Counted from the stretch's first letter, positions 1-8,607 are shown. The stretch is DNA of 64,000 nucleotides from an uncultured Poribacteria bacterium (GCA_951828385.1 OX639973.1:62001-126000); one strand, 5' to 3'. The notes: generated by a model not told the origin, from the sequence alone. Numbers and translations: made by a program.

Positions 1-1179
1 GCCTTGCGCCCCACCCAAGCACAAGAGCGAACATTGTTAGAGTGGTTTGACCACCTGTGTGAACTTCAAAATTCTGCCCGCGATAACCGCAAGTATGCGT
101 ATGAAGAAGAAGGTCGTTTCGTCACGCGCACTGAGCAAGAGAAACTTTTGAAGGTCGCGCGCGGAAAATATGACGATTTTCGGGAAGTGCCTCAAGATTT
201 CCAAGTTTCCATCCTCAAGCGCGTTGACAAAGCCTTTGATGCGTTCCGTAGGCGTTGTAAGGCAGGTGCGGAGAAAAAAGGGTATCCTCGCTACAAAACG
301 CGTGTCCGTTCTCTCACATGGTGCTTGCGAAAGCACACACTCAAAACAGGTGAACGTGTCCGTCAAAATCCGATAATAGAAACCGATTTTAGACACAATC
401 GCTTAAAAGTGCCAAAGTTAGGCGAAGTCAAAATCTATATGCACCGTCCGTTACAAGGCGATCCGAAAGAGGTAACACTCGTCAAGAAAGCCAGCGGTTG
501 GTATGCTCATATCAGTTGCGATATAGGAGATACGCCGAAAGTTGAACCGACGGATGCGATTGCCGTTGATATGGGAACGACTCATTATCTCACCACCTCT
601 GAAGGTAAAAAAGAGGACAACCCGCGTTGGTATCGTCAAGCAGAAGGCTTGCTGCATAAGCACAATCAGACGATGGCACGCCGTCAAAAAGGGAGCCGCC
701 GCTGGTCCAAAGCCGTTCATGCGTCTGCTCTGCATCAGGAACGGACGAGAAATAAACGTAAAGACTTTATTGGAAAACTCATTTACAAACTCTACCACCA
801 TTATGAAAACAATGTCTTAGTGACAGAGGATTTGAGCATATCCAATATGGTCAAGAACAGACACCTCAGCAAGAGCATTTCCGATGCATCTTGGGGAACA
901 TTCTTTGAGTGGTGTGGAAACATAGCCGAAAGAGACGGTTTCCATTTCCACAAAGTTGATCCTAAGAACACTTCGCAAATATGCTCTACTTGTGGTGAGA
1001 AATCGGAAAAGAAACTCTCGCTTGCGATACGCACCTTTGATTGTCAGTTTTGCGGCACTTCGTTAGACCGAGACCACAACGCTGCCTTAAACATACTTTT
1101 CAGGGCGGCTTGCGCCCATCGTGGAGAGCGTTGGGTTACCGACCTCTATGAAGCGAGAAACTTATCGGTAGACCGATAG
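1..1179 (+). CDS. tnpB: IS200/IS605-family TnpB (OrfB), 5' truncated by window edge
   Basis: RNA-guided nuclease of the IS200/IS605 group. The frame is open from base 1, and the usual N-terminal residues ahead of RPTQAQE are missing, so the gene starts outside the window. All three RuvC acidic positions are visible: D in IAVDMGTTHYL, E in VLVTEDLS and D in SLDRDHNAALNIL. A four-cysteine zinc finger (CSTC then CQFC) sits between the last two, as is usual for TnpB. No TnpA is visible; it could lie upstream or the copy may be non-autonomous. The hairpins immediately 3' fit the right end of such an element. Confidence 0.93.
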   Translation, partial: ALRPTQAQERTLLEWFDHLCELQNSARDNRKYAYEEEGRFVTRTEQEKLLKVARGKYDDFREVPQDFQVSILKRVDKAFDAFRRRCKAGAEKKGYPRYKTRVRSLTWCLRKHTLKTGERVRQNPIIETDFRHNRLKVPKLGEVKIYMHRPLQGDPKEVTLVKKASGWYAHISCDIGDTPKVEPTDAIAVDMGTTHYLTTSEGKKEDNPRWYRQAEGLLHKHNQTMARRQKGSRRWSKAVHASALHQERTRNKRKDFIGKLIYKLYHHYENNVLVTEDLSISNMVKNRHLSKSISDASWGTFFEWCGNIAERDGFHFHKVDPKNTSQICSTCGEKSEKKLSLAIRTFDCQFCGTSLDRDHNAALNILFRAACAHRGERWVTDLYEARNLSVDR

Positions 1180-1180
1180 G

Positions 1181-1230
1181 CTTGTTAACATTCTTAACAA
1201 GCACCTTACTTTAGTGAGGGGTACTTGACT
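1181..1230 (+). other. Right-end hairpins of the IS605-type element (possible reRNA/omegaRNA 3' part)
   Basis: Directly after the tnpB stop, CTTGTTAA (1181-1188) and TTAACAAG (1194-1201) form a perfect hairpin. A second, imperfect hairpin follows (CCTTAC 1204-1209, GTGAGG 1214-1219). In this family the right end carries subterminal hairpins recognised by TnpA, and the guide RNA for TnpB is transcribed across tnpB 3' and this end. The exact element boundary is not resolved here. Confidence 0.5.
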
Positions 1231-1382
1231 GCGTAGATAGCAAACTTAAACGCTTTTTCCAAGCATAGCATCTAACAGAAAATGTTACACTTTCCGATTT
1301 TTTTCCAACGGAAAACCATAACTGAAAAATCCCTTACAAGCAAGATAGGGCGTGGGTTCACAAACGAATACCCCGAACATGC

Positions 1383-1404
1383 AATGTTACACCCGTGTAA
1401 CATT
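1383..1404. promoter_or_regulatory. Perfect 10-bp inverted repeat ahead of the SMP-30 gene, candidate operator
   Basis: AATGTTACAC and GTGTAACATT are separated by CC, 13 nt before the start codon and overlapping the probable leader. A third copy of the half-site AATGTTACAC lies at 1281-1290. A dyad of this size just upstream of a start fits a transcription-factor operator. The regulator is unknown and no regulator gene is adjacent. Confidence 0.45.
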
Positions 1405-1416
1405 TGAGAGGAAAAT

Positions 1417-2301
1417 ATGGCACTTGACGTACGCAACGCACAACTATTGGAACTGGTTGACCCAGAGGCAGACATTGAACAAATAGCAACTCACTGCCAA
1501 TTCACCGAGGGACCGCTCTGGCACGCGACTGGACAGTTCCTACTTTTCAGCGATATCCCGGCTAACAAGATGCGGAAATGGGATGCCGACACCGGGATGA
1601 CGATTTTCCGAGATCCCTCCGGAAAATCGAACGGATTGACCTACGATAAAGGTGGACATCTCATCGCCTGTGAACACGCAAACCGCCGAGTATCACTCAC
1701 AACCGCTGATGGCGATGTTATCACAATTGCCTCGCACTATCAGGGCAAACGCTTGAACAGTCCCAACGATATTGTTGTCAAATCCGATGGAAGTCTCTAT
1801 TTCACAGATCCGCCTTACGGGTTAAGCGCAGCGTACGGGGTTGAATCCGAAAAAGAACTCGATTTTCAAGGTGTCTACCGCTTGTCACCCGATTATGAGA
1901 CGCTGACACTCCTCGTTGACGACTTTGACAGACCCAACGGTATCTGCTTTTCACCGGACGAGTCCATCCTCTATATTAACGATACGGAACGGATGCATGT
2001 CCGCGCGTTTGATGTCCAACCCGACGGCACAATCACCAATGATCGTGTCTTCGGTGAAGAAGAAGGCGACAACGGCAAACCGGACGGCATGAAAGTTGAT
2101 GTCCAAGGGAATGTCTATCTAACCGGCCCAAACGGGATTTGGGTCTTCGCACCCGACGGCACACACCTCGGCATTATTCTTGTCCCTGAGCGGGCGGCGA
2201 ACTTGGCATGGGGTGGTGATGACTGGAAAACCCTATTTATCACAGCAAGCACCTCGGTTTATCGTATAGCATGCAAAATAGCAGGAGTCGCCGTACCGTA
2301 A
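1417..2301 (+). CDS. SMP-30/gluconolactonase/LRE-like beta-propeller protein
   Basis: 294 aa, the family's usual length. Family enzymes hydrolyse sugar lactones or related esters with a divalent metal in a six-bladed propeller. Visible hallmarks are the FTEGPLWH start of the domain, the N-S-P-N-D motif of the metal site (KRLNSPNDIVV), the DPPYGL segment and the DRPNGICFSPDE blade. The start ATG follows GAGAGGAAAAT. There is no signal peptide, so it is probably cytoplasmic. Its TAA overlaps the ATG of the dUTPase (TAATG), which suggests translational coupling. Substrate cannot be told from sequence. Confidence 0.9.
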   Translation: MALDVRNAQLLELVDPEADIEQIATHCQFTEGPLWHATGQFLLFSDIPANKMRKWDADTGMTIFRDPSGKSNGLTYDKGGHLIACEHANRRVSLTTADGDVITIASHYQGKRLNSPNDIVVKSDGSLYFTDPPYGLSAAYGVESEKELDFQGVYRLSPDYETLTLLVDDFDRPNGICFSPDESILYINDTERMHVRAFDVQPDGTITNDRVFGEEEGDNGKPDGMKVDVQGNVYLTGPNGIWVFAPDGTHLGIILVPERAANLAWGGDDWKTLFITASTSVYRIACKIAGVAVP

Positions 2302-2738
2302 TGTCCATGAAAATTAATATCAAACGCATAGATAAGACGCTCCCGTTACCGAAATATGAAACATCAGGGTCTGTCGGCTTCGATTTTATCTGCCGAGAAT
2401 CAGCAGAGATTGCACCACAATCTATTGTCCTCATCCCCGCTAATGTTGTTGTCGAAACCCCGCCCGGTTATATGCTGATGGTCTGTCTGCGAAGCAGCAC
2501 ACCGCGCAAATTCGGGCTGATGATGCCACAAGGGGTCGGCATCGTTGATAACGACTATTGTGGCGAAGAAGATGAACTGAAAATCCAAGTCTATAATTTT
2601 ACCGACGAAGTTGTGAAGGTCGAAAGAGGCAGTCGGATTGCACAAGGGATTTTTGTCCGTGTAGATACCGCAGAATGGAATGAGGTTGAACAGATGACCG
2701 CCGCTTCAAGAGGCGGGTTTGGCAGCACAGATCGGTAG
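2301..2738 (+). CDS. dut: dUTP diphosphatase (dUTPase), trimeric family
   Basis: 145 aa from the ATG overlapping the previous stop; MKIN at 2307 is an alternative start. Hydrolyses dUTP to dUMP and PPi, which feeds thymidylate synthase, encoded next. All five trimeric dUTPase motifs are present in order: SGSVGFDF, RSS (CLRSSTPRKFGLM), GVGIVDNDYCGE with the catalytic Asp, RIAQGIF, and the C-terminal lid SRGGFGSTDR. A dCTP deaminase is less likely because of motifs 3 and 5. Confidence 0.92.
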   Translation: MSMKINIKRIDKTLPLPKYETSGSVGFDFICRESAEIAPQSIVLIPANVVVETPPGYMLMVCLRSSTPRKFGLMMPQGVGIVDNDYCGEEDELKIQVYNFTDEVVKVERGSRIAQGIFVRVDTAEWNEVEQMTAASRGGFGSTDR

Positions 2739-2802
2739 CCTTGGGCTGCCAACGTGTGTTCATAGGAGGGGTGCCAGCCATAAATGCTGGAAATTAGTAG
2801 GC

Positions 2803-3600
2803 ATGAAACAATACCTTGAAGGACTGCAACAAGTATTAGACACGGGCGTTGACCGAGAGGGCAGAAATGGGAAGACCCGAGCCATCTTCGGCATGCAAAT
2901 GCGATATAATCTCGAAGACGGATTTCCTGCCGTAACCACCAAGAAACTCGCATTCCGCTCCGTAAAAGCAGAACTCTTAGGATTCTTGCGCGGCTATGAT
3001 CACGCCGAGCAGTTTGAGAAACTCGGAACACAGATATGGAACGCAAACGCCGAGGCATGGGGGCGTGATGGGTACCTTGGACGGATATACGGTGTTCAGT
3101 GGCGAGAGTGGCAAACAGAGAACGGCACGATTGATCAGTTAGCCAAGGTCATCAAACAGATCCAGACAAACCCGCATAGCCGTAAACATATTGTCACGGC
3201 CTGGAACCCGGCGGAATTAGAGGAGATGGCATTGACACCCTGCCACATGTGCTTTCAATTCTTTATTGCAGACGGCAAGTTGTCGCTCCAGATGTATCAG
3301 CCGAGTTGCGATATGTTCTTAGGTGTCCCCTTTAATATCGCCTCCTATGCGCTGCTGCTGCACATGGTGGCTCAAGTAACAGATTTAACACCTTATGAAT
3401 TCGTCCACACTTTAGGGGATGCCCACATCTACCACGCACATTTTGAAGCCGTCGAAATGCAATTGAAACGGGAACCTTACCTGCTCCCGAAACTCGTCTT
3501 GAATCCGAAAATCAAGTCAATTGATGCTTTCAAGATGCAGCACATCCAGTTAGAGGATTACCAACACCACGACGCAATTCGCGCCCCTATGATTGTTTAA
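2803..3600 (+). CDS. thyA: Thymidylate synthase ThyA with an unusual Pro at the usual phosphate-binding Arg
   Basis: 265 aa. Converts dUMP to dTMP with methylene-THF, and works with the dUTPase before it and the DHFR further on. I start at MKQYLEG because upstream in-frame residues are not ThyA-like. The catalytic Cys is C147 in TPCHMCFQF, and the C-terminal DAIRAPMIV is typical. The normally invariant Arg that binds dUMP phosphate (E. coli R166 in YQRSCD) is Pro here (YQPSCD, P167, codon CCG), and the second Arg of SRR is Lys (SRKH). Everything else is well conserved, so the family call is firm but full activity is uncertain. Confidence 0.93.
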   Translation: MKQYLEGLQQVLDTGVDREGRNGKTRAIFGMQMRYNLEDGFPAVTTKKLAFRSVKAELLGFLRGYDHAEQFEKLGTQIWNANAEAWGRDGYLGRIYGVQWREWQTENGTIDQLAKVIKQIQTNPHSRKHIVTAWNPAELEEMALTPCHMCFQFFIADGKLSLQMYQPSCDMFLGVPFNIASYALLLHMVAQVTDLTPYEFVHTLGDAHIYHAHFEAVEMQLKREPYLLPKLVLNPKIKSIDAFKMQHIQLEDYQHHDAIRAPMIV

Positions 3601-3759
3601 TTTAATGGGAATATGCAAATGCCGAAAATCAGAGAACTGATACTTCTCAGTATATGCCTCACAATATGGATCACCAGTTGTGATAGACCTACACCTATGC
3701 CTGGATATGGTATTTTCAGAATAGGTGCCATAGCTACAGTTTTTGTAACTACGTAGTGT

Positions 3760-4559
3760 TTACATTTTTTTGGCAGTAATGAGTACAGCTGCGAAATAGA
3801 CGAAACCGAGGTAGCGACGGGCGTATTTATCATAACGTGTAGCCACCCGACGATACTGCTTCAACCGATGAAAAAAACGTTCGATAACATTACGAAGTTT
3901 ATACAAGTCTTTATCATAAGGGCGATCTTCAAGACGGTTCTTCCGGGGACGGATCACCGGAACACTTCCTTGATCAACGATCTCTGCTCTCAAAGCATCC
4001 GAGTCATAGGCAGCATCGGCAATGACAGCGTCGCAGGTGTAGCCAGCAATCAACGCAGGCGCTTGTGTCACATCGTGACGCGCACCTGCCGTCAAGATAA
4101 AGCGTAATGGCAGAAAGGTATCACTTACAGCCGCATGGAGTTTCGTGGTAAAGCCACCATGACTTCGCCCGAGGGCTTCACCGGCTTGTCCTTCATTTTT
4201 TTTTTAGGGGCACCGGCTGCAGAGGAATGCGCCCGAATGACCGTTGAATCCACGAGGAGCGCAGAGATCTCACCGGCATCATGGAAATGTTCATGGAGTT
4301 TTTCAAAGACCCCAGCATCACACCATCTGCCGAAACGTCTATAGATAGTATTCCAATAACCATAAACTTTCGGCAGCGCACGCCAAGTGGCTCCCTGTTT
4401 TGTTATCCAGACGATTGCCGAGAGAAAACGTCTACAGTCTTCGGGTTTACCGACATAAACGTTTCCTAACGTTTTCAGAAACGGGTGGATGCTCTGCCAA
4501 GCAGCATCACTAATCATCATAGGAAAATCTTGAGTGTTATCTATCTTTTGAGTTTTCAT
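3760..4559 (-). CDS. IS5-family DDE transposase made by -1 frameshift (orfA/orfB)
   Basis: Two overlapping minus-strand frames. OrfA runs from 4559 to a stop at 4125 (MISDAAWQSIHPFL, then LLVDSTVIRAH with the first Asp). OrfB continues from the shift to 3760 (AVIADAAYDSDAL with the second Asp, LRNVIERFFHRLKQYRR with the Glu). The frames meet at a run of ten A. After a -1 shift the joined product of about 266 aa reads N-E-G-Q-A-G-E-A-L-G-R-S, as in other family members. DDE residues are intact, so the element may be active. Confidence 0.88.
4196..4205 (-). promoter_or_regulatory. A10 slippery site for -1 frameshift in the IS5-family transposase
   Basis: Ten T on the + strand read as ten A in the minus-strand mRNA. 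OrfA reads AAA AAA AAA ATG; orfB requires AAT GAA GGA, a -1 shift within the run. Homopolymer A runs are the usual frameshift signal in IS5-group elements. Confidence 0.75.
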
Positions 4560-5869
4560 AGAAAATAGTCTACCAATCCATGCTCAAAATGTCAATAACT
4601 TCTAAATGTAAACACTACCTATGCAAGATGCCTCCGAAATTGCGGATGTCAAACTTGGTAGCAACACCCTGAACTTACATATTGATACCGGCGGACATAT
4701 TGAGAGACGCGTAATTCCGCTTCAAATTGACAATATTAATGTGGGTAAACAGCCAGAAGAACCGGAGCGACCGCTTCCAATTGCTGCACTTTATGAAACC
4801 CTTGAAATTCAAGGAACAAACAGAATAAACAAATATGGTGTAGTCCATCTGAAAATTACCGTGCCAGATCCGGAAATGAAACTAAGGATGCCACAGGGAC
4901 CGTTATTCTCAAGCGTATTCAAACCGAGCAGCGGTTGGAAAATAAGCAATACCTCCAAGAAATCGAATACTTTTGCAAATTTCGGTGCTTTCCGCCTCGG
5001 TGATAGGATTACGGCTTATTGCCTCTTTCAAGAAAAGGATGTAGATAAGCATAAAGTGCCACGAATTACATACCGAGAGGTTGAAATCAACGAGGACGAA
5101 AGTGGAAATCGTATATTAACGATAGAAATCTATGATGCAACAGATTCGCACAAGGTAAAGATGATTCGGCGATTAAAGTTTCTGCTCAAAAATTTGGAAC
5201 ATCATGAAACAGTCAAGATCAAGGAAATAACAGATTTAGGCGAGGAAATTTTTATCGCTGATTTAGAGGTGATACCTAAAAAAGAGCGGATCGATTAACT
5301 GTAAGATGGACACAGCCTCCTAAAGCTTTCTTTTCTAAAAGGATAAAAATTGAAGCCAGCGAACCTTTTCATAAATTACATACTGTTAGCATTTCATAGG
5401 ACAACGCCATCCACACTGTCCTATCTATACTCCATTGATTGTTTAGGAGGAAATCAAGATGCTCCGAATAAATTGGCTGACACTTCTCACTATGAGCCTT
5501 TTAATATGGCTATCGGGTTGTGGAGATTCCACCGGCGGATACGGTATTTTTAGAAGTCGTGACCTCGTTACTGTGTTTGTGCCTTTACCGGATACATCTG
5601 AAATTGCTGACGTTAAAGTCGATAACAAGGCACTGCATATAGACATTGACACAGGCGAAAAGATTGTGCCACGCGAAATCCAACTTCGAGGGCGTTTTTT
5701 CCCAGTCGTCGAACCTGAGGAAACTGTTGAAATCCATGGAAAAAATAGAATCAACGACTTCGCCGTCATCCATTTAAGAGCATTCGACACAAAACATAAA
5801 GGGTCAAGATTCATAAAACTTTATATATCCAACTGATATTTCTCAAAAGTTATTGTAAAGCAATGATTA

Positions 5870-7024
5870 TCAGGGTTCTTTTGGTATTATTGTATGAAAA
5901 TGCGTTATGAAGTCCGTAAGCGTCTGTCTTTCTCCAGTGAGTTGAAGTTGTATTTGATGAAAAGTGCGTCGTTCTGAGATGCTCATTTGTAGCAACATCA
6001 GATAACTCATCACTTTTATACCGAGGCTCACATACGCCCCTTGTCTGCTTTCGAGGCTCATGGCAGAGACGTGGAGGTTCGATTTGAAGTGCCGCCAAAA
6101 CTGTTCAATACCGTGGTGTTGAGACCAAATCCTGAGAGCCTCAGAGGTGCGTAGGGGTTTTCCAAAGACTAAAAGGGTTCGTATCTTGCCTCTATCTCGG
6201 AAAAATAGGACGACACATTCCCCGAAAGTTGGACTTTCTGCTTTGAGGCGACAGGCGGGTTTATCACAGCCCCATTGATCCGCAGCCAGCGCCACGCGTC
6301 TTTTATGAACCGAAAGTTTCGCCTTTGTATCAGCGATAGTCATGACGTAGTTATTTTTTCCGTGAATCAATATAGAGGTAAACCCCAACTCCGATAAAGC
6401 CTCAACAAGTTTACGGCTCCCATACCATGAATCGAAGGTGATTGGATATTTTCTGATGTCTATGCCGTGGGTATCAAAGAACGCTAAGACTTCTTGGATC
6501 ATGGTGATAACGAGAGTAGGTTTATCTGTGTTGCCGCGTCCTTGTTTACTGACGAGACGCATATCTAAGGGGATCACGCGATCTCCGCATTTCAGTGTGA
6601 TGCCTAAGAGGTTCTGACACCAGATAGGCGTATTGTGTTTTTTCGAGTAGTAGTTTGAACAGTAAGATAACGTCTCGCCTTCACGCGGGAGATTGCTATC
6701 ATCAATACTGACGGTGATACACCGCCGCGATTGTGTTGAAGCACTCTTACTTTCAGTGTCTTTGATGAAATCAACTGCCATCGCACATCCGAGCCGGAGA
6801 TTCAAACATTTCGAGTGATAAAGGCTCAGGTTTCCAAGACTGCGATAAAGACGTGCTTTGGGAAGTTTCAAAGCATCGGCGACTTGATTCGGATTGTAAA
6901 GTCCAAAAAGATGGCAAACACAGAGCAGAAGTAGCGTCTCAACGATTTGCTGCCGCATCCGCTGAAAGTAAGAAGAAAGAAGGTCTTGAAAAAAGATTGT
7001 AGATTTGATAAGGTGATCCTGCAT
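5870..7024 (-). CDS. IS4/IS701-like DDE transposase
   Basis: 384 aa, full length. Candidate catalytic residues are D in CITVSIDDSNLP, D in PITFDSWYGSRKL and E in HHGIEQFWRHFKSNL, in the spacing expected of an RNase-H-like DDE transposase with a beta-strand insertion. The basic N-terminal helix-rich region probably binds the ends. The start ATG (complement of 7022-7024) and its TAGGAGG ribosome site lie inside a strong hairpin described separately. Family assignment to IS4 rather than IS701 is uncertain. Confidence 0.85.
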   Translation of the reverse strand: MQDHLIKSTIFFQDLLSSYFQRMRQQIVETLLLLCVCHLFGLYNPNQVADALKLPKARLYRSLGNLSLYHSKCLNLRLGCAMAVDFIKDTESKSASTQSRRCITVSIDDSNLPREGETLSYCSNYYSKKHNTPIWCQNLLGITLKCGDRVIPLDMRLVSKQGRGNTDKPTLVITMIQEVLAFFDTHGIDIRKYPITFDSWYGSRKLVEALSELGFTSILIHGKNNYVMTIADTKAKLSVHKRRVALAADQWGCDKPACRLKAESPTFGECVVLFFRDRGKIRTLLVFGKPLRTSEALRIWSQHHGIEQFWRHFKSNLHVSAMSLESRQGAYVSLGIKVMSYLMLLQMSISERRTFHQIQLQLTGERQTLTDFITHFHTIIPKEP

Positions 7025-7074
7025 GAGATGGCCTCCTAAAGGTTGTAGTTATCTCTTAGGATGCCATCTCATGC
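7021..7074. promoter_or_regulatory. Long hairpin covering the transposase ribosome-binding site and start codon
   Basis: GCATGAGATGGC (7021-7032) plus CCTAA (7035-7039) pair with TTAGG (7056-7060) plus GCCATCTCATGC (7063-7074). The stem has 17 pairs with a 2-nt internal mismatch. On the minus-strand transcript it sequesters TAGGAGG and the ATG. Transcripts entering from outside would fold this, a known way for IS elements to prevent expression from flanking promoters. Confidence 0.7.
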
Positions 7075-7703
7075 GCTAAAAATCAAGAAACTTTTTCAAA
7101 ACCATCGCATTTTCACTTGGCTACACCTGCGATCTCTTGATTATTATTACCTCCTTGATAGATTTGAGAAATGCCAGTCCAAGTTCTATGATTTCAAAAT
7201 AACCAATTCCCGTGAAAAACCCGAACCTTTTGAAAATTCAGGGGCATTCCGAGTCGGGGACAAAATCATGGCTTACTGCCAACTCCAAGATAACATAGAT
7301 TCACCACCAAAGACGTTTCAAATCGACCTTGGCGGTGTTAAAATTAAGCGCACAAATGCGACTGTAAACACGTCCATGATCACCGAAGGTGAAATTGGAG
7401 AACGTCTCCTAATTTTAGAAAACTATAAAATAGACTCAGATGAGACAATTCGGGATGCCCATTTTCTGCTCAAAGATCTTGGACCTGATGAAACTGTCGA
7501 AATAGAGGAAGTAAAAAACTTAGGCGATAAGATTGCTATCGTTGAATTGGCAGTTGTATCAAAGTTTCCGCAACCGCCACAAGAGCCGCAACCACCCAAC
7601 GATGTGATTATTACAGACCGCTGAAACTACGACCATTTGAACCGGTTTTTAACTAAGACTCTAAGACTCTATCGTGAAACACGATGTCGGATAGGAGGCA
7701 AAC

Positions 7704-8369
7704 ATGAAAATACAGATAGTTCTGATCGTCTGCCTTGTCCTGATACTTATAGGTTGTGGAGATTCCAACGAGCATGCTATTTTTCGCTCCGGGGACATGA
7801 TTACGATTTATTGGATCTTGGAAGATAACGAAGAAATTAACAACTTTGAACTTAGTAACAATATCTTGGAATTGGACATTGAGACGGGTGAATTACACGA
7901 GAAACAGAGCCTCCCAATCAATTTTGTCGAAAGCCATGAAACCCTCGAAATCAAAGGAATGAGCAGACTTGATGACCTGGCAATCTTTCATATTGTGGTT
8001 AACCCCATGATGCAATCACATCCAGAACTTCCGATCGTCCAAAAGACCTACACGACACACCGAGGGCGCGAACACAATCTTGACAACGAACCGGGTGATT
8101 TTACCGATGCTAAAACCTTCCGATCTGGCGACAGGATCACAATGTTTTGGCATAGACCCGATAAACCTGAAAAGAAATGGCATAAGTGGACGCAAGGAAC
8201 TGCGAAAAGTGATATGTGGATGGAAGGACGGCCACTTCCTGATAATTGGACGGAAGGACTGTCTATTACAGGTGTTGAACCACACGAAAGTGTAAAGATA
8301 ATAGGCATCGCCAGCACGCCTGAACTTTTCATCGTATATTTCCGCGTGCTTCCCAATGCTACTGATTAA
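7704..8369 (+). CDS. Lipoprotein paralogue 3, intact
   Basis: 221 aa. ATG 7704 follows GGATAGGAGGCAAAC. The signal peptide has lipobox LIGC|G, then the conserved start GDSNEHAIFRSGDMITIYW and a second half with TFRSGDRITMFW, mirroring paralogues 1 and 2. It is shorter than their reconstructed 271 aa and is the only uninterrupted member of the trio. Blocks such as HETLEIKG and the repeat of F-R-S-G-D-x-I-T suggest two beta-rich domains. Function unknown; likely anchored to a membrane as a lipoprotein. Confidence 0.85.
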   Translation: MKIQIVLIVCLVLILIGCGDSNEHAIFRSGDMITIYWILEDNEEINNFELSNNILELDIETGELHEKQSLPINFVESHETLEIKGMSRLDDLAIFHIVVNPMMQSHPELPIVQKTYTTHRGREHNLDNEPGDFTDAKTFRSGDRITMFWHRPDKPEKKWHKWTQGTAKSDMWMEGRPLPDNWTEGLSITGVEPHESVKIIGIASTPELFIVYFRVLPNATD

Positions 8370-8373
8370 GTCC

Positions 8374-8607
8374 CGTAGGTTGGGTTGAACGGAGGCCTAC
8401 TAAAAATTACACACAGCACAGAGTTTTCAAGGGAACAGAGAAACCTGAAATCACCAAAAACCGAGTGAAACCCAACGCACTATGAGACCGACACCGTTTG
8501 GGATGTTGGGTTTCGCTACACCTATCTACCCGAACGATTCATTGAAGAACAGAACGCTGTGTATAGCGAAAATGAACTTGTGGCTTTACCGATCAACCCA
8601 ACCTACG
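8374..8607. repeat. Nested inverted-repeat element (MITE-like), 234 bp
   Basis: The outer arms CGTAGGTTGGGTTGA (8374-8388) and its exact complement (8593-8607) enclose a second pair, GAAACCCAAC and GTTGGGTTTC, near the centre. No open frame of note lies inside. This fills the gene-free stretch between the third lipoprotein and the next gene. Perfect 15-bp ends around 200 bp without coding content suggest a non-autonomous mobile element; no clear target duplication was found. Confidence 0.5.

Larger units (their letters stand above)
3752..4618. mobile_element. IS5-family (IS427-like) insertion sequence, complete
   Basis: About 867 bp. Terminal inverted repeats GTAGTGTTTACATTT (3753-3767) and its exact complement (4604-4618) bound a minus-strand transposase. 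CTA flanks both sides (3749-3751 and 4619-4621). This gives a 2-3 bp target duplication (TA or CTA), as known for this subgroup. The insertion interrupts a lipoprotein gene in a way that precise excision would repair, so it is probably recent. Confidence 0.88.
3613..5298 (+). pseudogene. Lipoprotein paralogue 1, split by the IS5-family element
   Basis: The 5' part (3613-3751) encodes a lipoprotein signal peptide with lipobox ITSC|D followed by GYGIFRIG. The 3' part (4622-5298) resumes with QDASEIADVKLGS. Removing the IS and one CTA target duplication joins them in frame into 816 nt (271 aa), and the junction matches paralogue 2 (FVTMQDASEIADV against FVPLPDTSEIADV). The protein has two related halves, each with an F-R-x-G-D-x-I-T core (GIFRIG..., GAFRLGDRITAYC), so it seems to be an internal duplication. 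Function unknown; probably an outer-membrane or periplasmic lipoprotein. The 3' open frame alone lacks a signal. Confidence 0.85.
5833..7177. mobile_element. IS4/IS701-like insertion sequence, complete, 1345 bp
   Basis: The ends are CTGATATTTCTCAAA (left) and the complement of CTGGCATTTCTCAAA (right), imperfect inverted repeats with 13 of 15 matches. TCCAA flanks both sides (5828-5832 and 7178-7182), a 5-bp target duplication. It contains one minus-strand transposase gene. Removing the element plus one TCCAA restores the lipoprotein frame, which independently supports these borders. Confidence 0.85.
5459..7624 (+). pseudogene. Lipoprotein paralogue 2, split by the IS4/IS701-like element
   Basis: The 5' part starts at ATG 5459 after TTTAGGAGGAAATC and has a signal peptide with lipobox LSGC|G, then GYGIFRSRD. 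It runs into the IS at 5833. The 3' part resumes at 7183 (FYDFKITNSREKPEPFENSG). Excision of the IS plus one TCCAA copy rejoins the frame as ...YISKFYDFKITN..., giving 816 nt (271 aa), the same length as reconstructed paralogue 1. Second-half core: GAFRVGDKIMAYC. A proline-rich tail (PQPPQEPQPP) precedes the stop. The open frame beginning at 7061 starts inside the IS and is not a natural gene. Function unknown. Confidence 0.85.

Noticed and set aside
2719-2802. N-terminal extension of thymidylate synthase
   Set aside because: These residues overlap the end of dut in another frame and are not ThyA-like; MKQYLEG at 2803 is the normal N-terminus.
7061-7624. Open frame of 187 codons starting inside the IS4/IS701-like element
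   Set aside because: The start lies in the IS arm; the part after 7183 is the 3' half of the interrupted lipoprotein gene, and the first 40 residues come from IS sequence.
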